From: Catenovulum agarivorans DS-2
GTDB taxonomy: Bacteria; Pseudomonadota; Gammaproteobacteria; Enterobacterales; Alteromonadaceae
DNA length: 64,000 nt
Direction: 5' to 3'
Assembly: GCF_000568405.1 (NCBI RefSeq)
Contig: NZ_ARZY01000012.1
Span: forward strand, 1 to 64,000
Shown: positions 50,825 through 57,861 of the stretch, piece by piece
How the letters are laid out: every line of letters begins with the position of its first letter
How positions within the stretch are numbered: the first letter of the stretch is position 1
Program-made: the position numbers and the translations under genes
The notes under the pieces: model-generated
Told to the model about the DNA's origin: nothing
The model's database searches: none
Seen by the model: only the letters and a program-made list of their open reading frames with translations

Positions 50825-51262
50825 ATGAATCAATTTAATCCAATTATTGAAGAAACAACGAGCGTTTGGGACAGTGTAGGTATTCCACCACGTGGGAATG
50901 AATTGTACGCAGCACTCAACAAAGGATTATCATTTGATGTTTTTCGACAAATATCAGAGTTAACTCAGTTAGATAAAAAAGAAATTGCCAATGTTATTCA
51001 TTTGGCACCTGCTACATTGGCAAGGCGGGCAAAAGCGGGACATTTTAATCGTGAAGAAAGCGATAAGTTTTACCGCTTCACCGAAGTGGTGAACGCCGCG
51101 GTTGAATTATTTGAAGGTGACCTTACGGCCGCTAATCAATGGCTTAAACGCCCAGTTAAAGGCTTAGGTGGAAAAAAGCCGATTGAAATGTTAGGCACCA
51201 GCGCTGAGAGCGAAGCTGTGTTAGACCTAATCGGACGACTAGAACACGGCGTATTTGCGTGA
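50825..51262 (+). CDS. Xre/MbcA/ParS-family antitoxin
   Basis: The 145-residue protein has an Xre-like helix-turn-helix (ISELTQLDKKEIANVIHL, PATLARRAK) followed by the toxin-binding MbcA/ParS/Xre C-terminal domain (FTEVVNAAVELFEGD, ANQWLKRPVKGLGGKKP). It should neutralise the RES toxin encoded next and repress the operon. A TAGGAG ribosome site lies eight bases upstream of ATG. The stop overlaps the toxin start by four bases (GTGA). Confidence 0.93.
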   Translation: MNQFNPIIEETTSVWDSVGIPPRGNELYAALNKGLSFDVFRQISELTQLDKKEIANVIHLAPATLARRAKAGHFNREESDKFYRFTEVVNAAVELFEGDLTAANQWLKRPVKGLGGKKPIEMLGTSAESEAVLDLIGRLEHGVFA

Positions 51263-51714
51263 TAGCCATCTATAGAATTGTTAAAAAGAAATGGGCAGCT
51301 TCAGCTTTTGATGGTGAAGGCGCACGTTTATTTGGCGGCCGTTGGAATAACAAAGGCAAAGCCTGTATTTATGCTGCAAGCAGTGAATCTTTAGCCTTGT
51401 TGGAAATTCTGGTTCACTTGGAATCAGATGCAATTTTAAACTCATACACCCTGCTAAAATCAAAACTTCCAACTACAGAAATAATGACATTAGGTACACT
51501 ACCTAAAAATTGGCAAGCAGAGCCTGCACCAGCACAAACAGCCGTAATTGGTGATCAGTGGCTCAAAAGTGGAAAGAGTTTAGCCTTACAAGTACCAAGC
51601 GTAATCGTACCGCGTGAATATAACTATTTAATAAACCCCTTACATCCAGCAATGAAAACTGTGTTAGCGTCAGTTGAAGAAATTGAAATTAGTATAGATT
51701 CAAGATTGGTTTGA
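51259..51714 (+). CDS. RES-domain toxin
   Basis: The 151-residue protein starts at GTG 51259 inside the antitoxin stop. RES toxins (MbcT, ParT and relatives) resemble ADP-ribosyltransferases and either destroy NAD+ or modify a target. The conserved Arg, Glu and Ser region is visible in LFGGRWNNKGKACIYAASS and ESLALLEILVH, and VPSVIVPREYNYLINPLHP is typical of the C-terminal half. The length is normal, so the toxin appears intact. Confidence 0.93.
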   Translation: MIAIYRIVKKKWAASAFDGEGARLFGGRWNNKGKACIYAASSESLALLEILVHLESDAILNSYTLLKSKLPTTEIMTLGTLPKNWQAEPAPAQTAVIGDQWLKSGKSLALQVPSVIVPREYNYLINPLHPAMKTVLASVEEIEISIDSRLV

Positions 51715-51830
51715 GCCATAGCTACTGATACGCCTCTCCAGACACCTCTGAAAACTGAATAAACTTTAGCCTAGTACTAAATGGAAGTTGTGTTAAAATC
51801 AATTCAAAGTTAAACACTGAGGGTGTCTCA

Positions 51831-52088
51831 ATGCCAAACGTAATTGTGAATAAAAAAGCTAAGGTAAGCCGCAGTCAAAAAAATGCGTTAGGTGATTGGA
51901 AAAAACTTAGTACCTATGCCCATTACGGCTCTGTAGCCGCACAAAAACTGGCTAAACAACAAGGTGTTGCAATAACTGTAATTGAGAACGGTAGTGTGGT
52001 AAAAATTGCGCCAGATGGCAGTAAAACAAAGGTTGAACGCAAATCAACTTCAACACCTGCAACCTTCCATCCTCTTCAACTTGGCTAA
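51831..52088 (+). CDS. Small basic protein, putative partner of the zeta-like kinase
   Basis: The 85-residue protein (MPNVIVNKKAKVSRSQKNAL) is basic, with a helical centre (GSVAAQKLAKQQG) and a short beta-like segment (ITVIENGSVVKIAPDGSK). A GAGGGT site precedes the ATG. It ends two bases before the kinase gene, the usual layout of an antitoxin-toxin pair. I do not recognise the family, and it does not look like the classic epsilon antitoxin. Confidence 0.75.
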   Translation: MPNVIVNKKAKVSRSQKNALGDWKKLSTYAHYGSVAAQKLAKQQGVAITVIENGSVVKIAPDGSKTKVERKSTSTPATFHPLQLG

Positions 52089-52090
52089 AC

Positions 52091-52741
52091 ATGCCTAGAG
52101 TAAGATTAATTGCAGGGCCGAATGGTTCTGGTAAAACGACCCTTTTCAAAACGCTTCAACAACACCAAGACGTACATTTTGGCCAATATATAAACCCAGA
52201 TGACGTCGCAGACACTTTAAAAGGCTTCAAACCAACAAATTCTGCCAAGCCACTTATTGACGATGATAGATATAAAGCAGCACAAAATATATGTGTAGGG
52301 TTGCGTGACAAGTATTTAGAACAGGGTTTATCTTTAACCTATGAATCTGTGATGAGCCATGCGAGCCACCTCGACTATATTAAAACGGCAAACTCCAAAG
52401 GCTTTAAAACTTACCTGTACTACACTTGCATTAACGACCCTGACGTCAATATTGAGCGTGTTTCTGCACGAGTTAAAACAGGAGGCCACCCTGTACCAAC
52501 CGACAAAATTGTAAAGCGCTATTTTGCTAGCCTAGAGCAGCTATTTGAAATGGCTTCAATTTGCCACAGAGCTTACTTTTTTGACAACTCGTTTACCCAA
52601 GAATTATTTGCCGAAAAATCAGAAAATAACCTATTAAAAATAGACCAATCGAGATACAACCAAATTGCCCCAATTTGGTTTCAAGAATATGTACTAAGCA
52701 AGTGGGATAAGGATTTACTGAGGTTGATTGAGTATTCGTAA
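52091..52741 (+). CDS. Zeta-toxin-like P-loop kinase
   Basis: The 216-residue protein begins with a Walker A loop at residues 9-17 (GPNGSGKTT) and continues NPDDVA, LTYESVMSHASHLDYI and RVKTGGHPVP, the layout of the zeta-toxin family. Zeta toxins phosphorylate UDP-GlcNAc and block cell wall synthesis, but homologues of this short, single-domain type are little characterised. The small gene just upstream is its likely antidote. It ends 19 nt before the convergent RayT gene. Confidence 0.85.
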   Translation: MPRVRLIAGPNGSGKTTLFKTLQQHQDVHFGQYINPDDVADTLKGFKPTNSAKPLIDDDRYKAAQNICVGLRDKYLEQGLSLTYESVMSHASHLDYIKTANSKGFKTYLYYTCINDPDVNIERVSARVKTGGHPVPTDKIVKRYFASLEQLFEMASICHRAYFFDNSFTQELFAEKSENNLLKIDQSRYNQIAPIWFQEYVLSKWDKDLLRLIEYS

Positions 52742-52760
52742 ATCTATGGTGGCCTGATGT

Positions 52761-53255
52761 TTAACCGCACCAATTTATTGAATAATACCCATCAGCCACA
52801 GCACGATGAAAACTCGAATAGGGCCAGTCTTTTACCTGACAAACCAAACCATGTTTTAGCGGATTAATATGTACATAATTGATATGGTTGATCAAATCAG
52901 CCTCATTACGAATGGTATGTTCCCAGAACCGCTTTTGCCAGATTGGGCTATCAGTAAAATGTGATCTTGTGCCAGATGACATTTCCGATTTAGATAAAAG
53001 ATAGCGAAATCGTTTTTTGATTTCGCGCCAACGCCCAGAATAATCACAATCCCCTTCAGGCAAAGTCCAGACTGCATGTAAATGATTTGGCAACACCACC
53101 CAAGCTTCAATTGTAAACGGCCTCTGCTGCTTTACTCGACGTACCGCCTCACGCAATAAATCCACTTGCTCAACCAGCAACTGACTCTTTTTATCCTGCA
53201 AACTCACCGTAAAAAAATATGACCCACCTTCCACATACATCCTTCTATACCGCAT
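52761..53255 (-). CDS. REP-associated tyrosine transposase (RayT)
   Basis: The 164-residue single-strand DNA transposase of the Y1 HUH type has the metal-binding motif LPNHLHAVWTLPEGD, the RAYT-typical IKKRFRYLLSKSE and IWQKRFWEHTIRNEAD segments, and a catalytic-Tyr region near INYVHINPLKHGLV. RAYTs act on REP hairpins. A REP-type sequence begins 36 bp upstream of its start, and its perfect inverted copy lies 4.4 kb away. The gene looks complete. Confidence 0.93.
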   Translation of the reverse strand: MRYRRMYVEGGSYFFTVSLQDKKSQLLVEQVDLLREAVRRVKQQRPFTIEAWVVLPNHLHAVWTLPEGDCDYSGRWREIKKRFRYLLSKSEMSSGTRSHFTDSPIWQKRFWEHTIRNEADLINHINYVHINPLKHGLVCQVKDWPYSSFHRAVADGYYSINWCG

Positions 53256-53290
53256 CCCTGCCCTCCATTTTTATCTTTGCCACATCCTAT

Positions 53291-53322
53291 TGTAGGTCTG
53301 GTAAGCCAGAGGCGCACCTGAC
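53291..53322 (+). repeat. Left copy of a perfect 32-bp REP-type inverted repeat
   Basis: This sequence is the exact reverse complement of 57738-57769. It contains an imperfect palindrome, GTCTGGT and ACCTGAC around AAGCCAGAGGCGC. It lies between the RayT gene and the 3' end of the SIR2 locus. Confidence 0.9.
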
Positions 53323-53445
53323 AATTTTGAGGTGAGTCGAAGATTGGCATCCGTTCACTGAACAGCCGTCTTATCTTGAGCTCACTTCCCACTTAGAACA
53401 AAACACCACTTGTAACTGCTTGGCCCAGCTCCCCTTGAGCGAAAT

Positions 53446-54588
53446 TTAATATTTCTCCCAGGCATTCCTAACTTCCGAAAATTCAATGTCAGATTTAGAT
53501 ATATCAAACCAATCATTAACAACGTTCGGTATAGTCATATTTTTGAGTGAATAATAGTCTTTCAACGCAGAAGCCAACCTTACGGCACAGCTTCTTAAAT
53601 TTATTTTAAATTCAAACTCGATATTTAACTCTTGAGTACTCGGATTCGTCTCGGTCAATAATCTCAACAATCTATTTTGAACTTTTTTATCTAAATTTGA
53701 GGTAAACGATTGAGGATTATTTTTTACGATATCAATTACAACCCAAAGAGCTTGCGTAAGCATGTTTGTATTATTCCAAGTAATAAATTGCCCCAACATT
53801 TCAGTTAAGTCTGTTTGGTATTCCTTACCGCTTTGAGTTTTTAACATAACTGGAATCGCTAGAAGTGCATCTCTTTGAACTTCGATATCACATGACAGCA
53901 TATTTGTTTCAATTTTATTTAAAACAATATCAACACTTTCTGGTTTTAAATCACAAAACGCAGCTTCAGCCTTTAAGGTATTTATACCTAGCTCTTCCAT
54001 TCCTACTATTATGCGGGTTAATTCTAGAATTATTGCTTGCTCATTATTATCTAATTTTGGTAAGACTACCGAGCTAAGAATTTTGACTACTTCGTTGAAT
54101 CTCAGATTAAACTCTTTGTCACCCCCAAAAAACAAATACCGTTCTTTTGGCTCATTTTTTTCTTGTTCGACCCATTGTTTGTCTGTATCCCACCACTCAA
54201 TCAATTTATGCGCAAAATATTTGATATCGTCTTGCCCCCAGATGTTTATATGAGGGCGACTTGCACCAGCTATCTCATCTAACAAACTAATTTTGCCACC
54301 TAACAAACTAAACCCATTTTCCTTACCTCTAATGGGAAAAGTCTCGGTATAAATATACTTTTTAAAATTTGCCAAAGTATCGACATCTTGAGGTTTAGGT
54401 AAGTTTAAATATGCAAATCTGTAGTAAATAGATTTTTCAGGCAAACCAAATTTATCAGTTTGTTGGTATAAACCATCTGCAAATTTGTTCTGCTCTTCAC
54501 TATTAAGTAAATCAAGCGAAATTAAAGTGTCACAGCTTGCTATTGCCCATTCACGCTTTGCTTGATTTTTTGTAGTTAAATTATCCAA
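53446..54588 (-). CDS. Downstream part of the SIR2 locus (helical protein, TTG start)
   Basis: Read alone this is a 380-residue soluble helical protein with a TTG start at 54588 and no good ribosome site. The frame stays open upstream as far as the amber stop of the SIR2 gene (54643-54645), 398 codons in all and in the same phase. Its start (KREWAIASCDTLISLDLL, then GLYQQTDKFGLP and YRFAYLNLPKP) reads like a continuation of the helical-repeat C-terminus of large SIR2 proteins. I therefore think it is the C-terminal third of one interrupted protein. An independent partner subunit remains possible. Confidence 0.7.
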   Translation of the reverse strand: MDNLTTKNQAKREWAIASCDTLISLDLLNSEEQNKFADGLYQQTDKFGLPEKSIYYRFAYLNLPKPQDVDTLANFKKYIYTETFPIRGKENGFSLLGGKISLLDEIAGASRPHINIWGQDDIKYFAHKLIEWWDTDKQWVEQEKNEPKERYLFFGGDKEFNLRFNEVVKILSSVVLPKLDNNEQAIILELTRIIVGMEELGINTLKAEAAFCDLKPESVDIVLNKIETNMLSCDIEVQRDALLAIPVMLKTQSGKEYQTDLTEMLGQFITWNNTNMLTQALWVVIDIVKNNPQSFTSNLDKKVQNRLLRLLTETNPSTQELNIEFEFKINLRSCAVRLASALKDYYSLKNMTIPNVVNDWFDISKSDIEFSEVRNAWEKY

Positions 54589-54642
54589 TAATGTGCGAAT
54601 TTTATCTCTATCAAGCCCTAACGAGCTTTCATCTGATAGGGC

Positions 54643-57414
54643 CTACTTTTTAATATTCAATCTCAAAAACGGATTGAAAAAATCGTCTTCGGTTCTTGGA
54701 TTTATATCTTCTGGAAAATCGATTTCCAGTAGCTTCGGAATCAATTGATATTGTTCAATATCCGTAAAAGATTCAATTAAACGCCTAACCAAATGTCCAA
54801 AGTTCATATATCTTCGTTTGTGGGAAGATTTATACGTTTTTACCACAAAATCTAACACTTCAATTCTCGTATTGTAACTCGCTTTACAGCACAGCCTTGA
54901 AACTACCTCTGGTAAAATTTTTGCCAAACGAGATGCTAAATTGGACTGGCTGTAATCGACCAACAAACTGAGCTCTGCTGCCGAATCATTCAGTGCTTGT
55001 ATACATTGGTTAATGAGCAAATCAATTTCACCCGTTGGAAAGGCGAATATAAACTCTCGACTGAATAAATTATCTACAACCTTTAATTCACCTGTTCGCA
55101 CTAAAGTTGCAATAGTCCAAAACGGCAAATCTTTTTGAATGAATTTCAAACTATTTTCTGCGCTTTTTTTAGTGTTCAAATGCCAATTTTTAACAGCAAA
55201 GGGTAAACCTATTTCTTCAGAAAAACGTAGGATTGAAGTAGCCTTTACCAGAGAACCGTAACCATTATTATGATGAGAGCTTGATGTTTGCCTACCAATA
55301 TCGAAACTTGGTTTAATTGTATTTGTGCTTGGCGAATCAACAGAAATAGATAGTTTAAATTCGAATAATTTAATTTCCCCCCAAGGATCAACCCTTTTAT
55401 CCAGTAACTCATCCCACCGTTCCCGCAGTATTTTATTTTCAAGATTTTTATTATTCTGCCGAACCTCCGTCAATAATCGCCTCCATTCTTCACAACGACT
55501 ATTACCCTTTTCTTTATTTGCTAACAAATCTTCCCAATCATCTTCAGGATTAAGAGCGACAGGTTCGTGCTCGTACTTTATTGTGGACGCGCCTATCGCG
55601 GAAACACTATCTCTTGAATTTTGCCGCTGTGTAACAAACAGCTCTTTGATTTGATTACGTTCTTCTGGTGTTTCTGGCGATGGATCCCTGAATGAATCGT
55701 GATTAATATCTCTTAAACTTCTGTAGATTAGAATTTGGTAGGCCTCATGACTTGCGTACAAGCAACTCAAACCATTAATATCTGAAATCGCCTTTTTTCT
55801 TGTTGCAGCTAATGCTAACTTTGCTTTTTTATCTGCATCGTCAAGAACACCACACTCAGCCAGCGCCATAATTCGTTTGCTTTGCCAATAAGGTAATGTT
55901 GGTGCAGACTGCCAACTTTTAATTGCTTCGTGAACTTTTTTGATGTCAAAAGTGAAAACAGCAAATAAATATCTTTCGTAATACACAAATTGTTTTTGTT
56001 CTTCACTTAAAAAAGCAAAAAAGACATTTGTTTGTGCATTAAGTTTTTCCCATTCTTCGAGTTTCCCATCTTCACGATAAAATCGAAATAATGACAGAAA
56101 AACTTCTAACCATGCTTTTTGAATTAACTTCCAGTTAAAACCCCTGTTATGAATATTATTCGGCCGGCCATTAGTTGATGCCTTGCTAACCTTTTGCTCA
56201 AAAGGTTCATATTTTTTCAATAATTCCTCGCATGTATTGGCCAATAAATCAGAGATGAGTGGAACTAAGCATCTATCTAAACGCCACAATAATTCAGCCA
56301 TTAATAAAATATCTAATTCATCATCCGTAAAATAATTAGAATCGCCTTCTTTACTCTCGAAAAATTGAACCCAGTGATTTGTTTGAAACCAAAGTGTTTC
56401 CCTGTTGGCATTTGGTAAGATTAACCACCCTGGATAATTCTTTCGCGCTTCCTGCCAAACTGACAATAATTTTTTAAACTCTTGAGGTGAATCAGTTGGA
56501 TTCATTTTCTGATGTTCAGGAAAAGTCATGCTATCGGAATGAGGCCAATCGAGGTGGTAAACATTTTGATCGTTTAAGTATTCAATAACTTTGTTTAAAG
56601 CAAGGCCATGATCTTTATAGTCTTCTCCGCTACAAAGTCCAATGTTAACAATATTAATATTTTGTTTCGCTAACATGCTCTGCCTAGCCGACGTCAAATT
56701 AAATACACCTATCAAATAAATTTTTTGGGTATTTTGGCTCTCTAGTTGATCTCTCAGCCACCCAATCCATTGCAGAAAATTGGGGTCGTCCCCAGAAAAT
56801 CCAATTAAACAAATCGTATTTTCCATAAATGATTGCCTAACTGTATTAACAAATGGCGCAAATTTTTCAGGGTAAGTACGATAATCTTCTTCGGTTAAAA
56901 TAAAAGGTCTTTGTGACGGGAAACTACCATGAAGTTTAACGATTCGTGGAGAACAGGCAGACGCTAAATCAAGCTTATTGTGGACTGGTGTATATTTTCG
57001 TTTTGTAACGTTATCAGTAGCACGCTCCAACAATGTATCATAGTTGGTCGTGAATACATCAACCCAAGGTAACTCAAGCAGTTTTGAGTGTAATTCAGAC
57101 GGTTCAACACTCTCATCAGGGATCAATTTTCTAAGTAAATCATCTAACGCTGGACGGCCGATAGTCGCTTCAGCTTCTTCTGCAATACGCAATAAACTCG
57201 AATATCTTTTAGCATCTTCGTTTGGCTCGCATCCATGTGCTTGCTCATACAACCGATCTCCCAATTCTCCCCAGAGAGGGAAATTGTTGCTTGCATTACG
57301 GCTAAACCCGGAGCCAACCAATACAGATGCTCTGCCAGCATATAACCTCTCAGCAATTTTATTTAAGTGGGCAAGTATAGATTTAGGGAATTGATGTTTT
57401 TTAGCTGATGACAT
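54643..57414 (-). CDS. SIR2-domain defence-type protein, upstream part
   Basis: The 923-residue protein begins with a SIR2-like NADase domain (about 20-250): GSGFSR (34-39), FTTNYDTLLE with the catalytic Asn (Asn124), IVKLHGSF with the catalytic His (His162), and GFSGDDPNFLQWIG (about 205). Such domains in DSR1, DSR2, ThsA and similar antiphage proteins cut NAD+ after phage sensing. The remaining 670 residues are helical, probably repeat-like and sensory. It ends in TAG at 54643-54645, yet the same frame continues open for 398 codons, giving about 1320 codons in total. It lies in an island with toxin-antitoxin genes. Confidence 0.85.
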   Translation of the reverse strand: MSSAKKHQFPKSILAHLNKIAERLYAGRASVLVGSGFSRNASNNFPLWGELGDRLYEQAHGCEPNEDAKRYSSLLRIAEEAEATIGRPALDDLLRKLIPDESVEPSELHSKLLELPWVDVFTTNYDTLLERATDNVTKRKYTPVHNKLDLASACSPRIVKLHGSFPSQRPFILTEEDYRTYPEKFAPFVNTVRQSFMENTICLIGFSGDDPNFLQWIGWLRDQLESQNTQKIYLIGVFNLTSARQSMLAKQNINIVNIGLCSGEDYKDHGLALNKVIEYLNDQNVYHLDWPHSDSMTFPEHQKMNPTDSPQEFKKLLSVWQEARKNYPGWLILPNANRETLWFQTNHWVQFFESKEGDSNYFTDDELDILLMAELLWRLDRCLVPLISDLLANTCEELLKKYEPFEQKVSKASTNGRPNNIHNRGFNWKLIQKAWLEVFLSLFRFYREDGKLEEWEKLNAQTNVFFAFLSEEQKQFVYYERYLFAVFTFDIKKVHEAIKSWQSAPTLPYWQSKRIMALAECGVLDDADKKAKLALAATRKKAISDINGLSCLYASHEAYQILIYRSLRDINHDSFRDPSPETPEERNQIKELFVTQRQNSRDSVSAIGASTIKYEHEPVALNPEDDWEDLLANKEKGNSRCEEWRRLLTEVRQNNKNLENKILRERWDELLDKRVDPWGEIKLFEFKLSISVDSPSTNTIKPSFDIGRQTSSSHHNNGYGSLVKATSILRFSEEIGLPFAVKNWHLNTKKSAENSLKFIQKDLPFWTIATLVRTGELKVVDNLFSREFIFAFPTGEIDLLINQCIQALNDSAAELSLLVDYSQSNLASRLAKILPEVVSRLCCKASYNTRIEVLDFVVKTYKSSHKRRYMNFGHLVRRLIESFTDIEQYQLIPKLLEIDFPEDINPRTEDDFFNPFLRLNIKK

Positions 57415-57573
57415 ATTTCATCCTTGATGAATTTATTTTTGCACACAACAAACCATATACCACAACCGTAAAAATTCCAATAAAAACAGCACATTGAACT
57501 GACGTTTTTTTGTATCTACAAGTTCAATATAACTGCGAGTTTGATAGAGACAAACGACCCATAAACAAAAAAC

Positions 57574-57600
57574 GTTAGATGCGCCTTTAGTTTATCTAAC
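57574..57600. repeat. REP-like hairpin a
   Basis: GTTAGAT and ATCTAAC pair perfectly around GCGCCTTTAGTTT. The stem differs from the other copies while the loop keeps GCGCCT. Confidence 0.75.
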
Positions 57601-57706
57601 CTACATTAGCTTCATTTATCGGACGCTATTTTTCGAGTTGGTCGACGCGCAAACAAAATTGAAGGCAACTCGGAAGCTGAGTAAATGTCAGACTTACCAG
57701 ACAACA

Positions 57707-57731
57707 TTACATGCGCCTACGGCTTATGTAA
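57707..57731. repeat. REP-like hairpin b
   Basis: TTACAT and ATGTAA pair perfectly around GCGCCTACGGCTT. It begins 31 bp before hairpin c and has the same orientation. Confidence 0.75.
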
Positions 57732-57737
57732 CAGAAA

Positions 57738-57769
57738 GTCAGGTGCGCCTCTGGCTTACCAGACCTACA
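57738..57769 (-). repeat. Right copy of the 32-bp REP-type inverted repeat
   Basis: This is the exact reverse complement of 53291-53322. Its hairpin pairs GTCAGGT with ACCAGAC (one mismatch) around GCGCCTCTGGCTT. Confidence 0.9.
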
Positions 57770-57811
57770 AAATGTATGAATAGTTCAAAATTTAAGCGGG
57801 GTAAAAACGAA

Positions 57812-57835
57812 AAAAGCGGCTGTTAAGCCGCTTTT
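57812..57835 (-). terminator. Rho-independent terminator of gcvP
   Basis: AAAAGCGGCT and AGCCGCTTTT pair perfectly around a 4-nt loop. On the minus strand a T-rich run follows. It lies 26 nt beyond the gcvP stop. Confidence 0.9.
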
Positions 57836-57861
57836 GAGTGATTTAACAAAGTAAAACCAAT

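Larger units (their letters stand above)
57415..57861. other. Intergenic REP cluster between SIR2 locus and gcvP
   Basis: This 447-bp stretch holds three REP-like hairpins with a shared GCGCCT core (57574-57600, 57707-57731, 57738-57764), a degenerate copy near 57687-57702 (GTCAGACTTACCAGAC), and the gcvP terminator. No open frame here looks like a gene. Confidence 0.7.

Noticed and set aside
53291-57769. Insertion sequence or composite transposon around the SIR2 genes
   Set aside because: The inverted repeats have the internal hairpin and GCGCCT core of REP elements, and no DDE transposase or target-site duplication is visible. The Y1 protein is a RAYT and not an IS200/IS605 transposase with its own ends.
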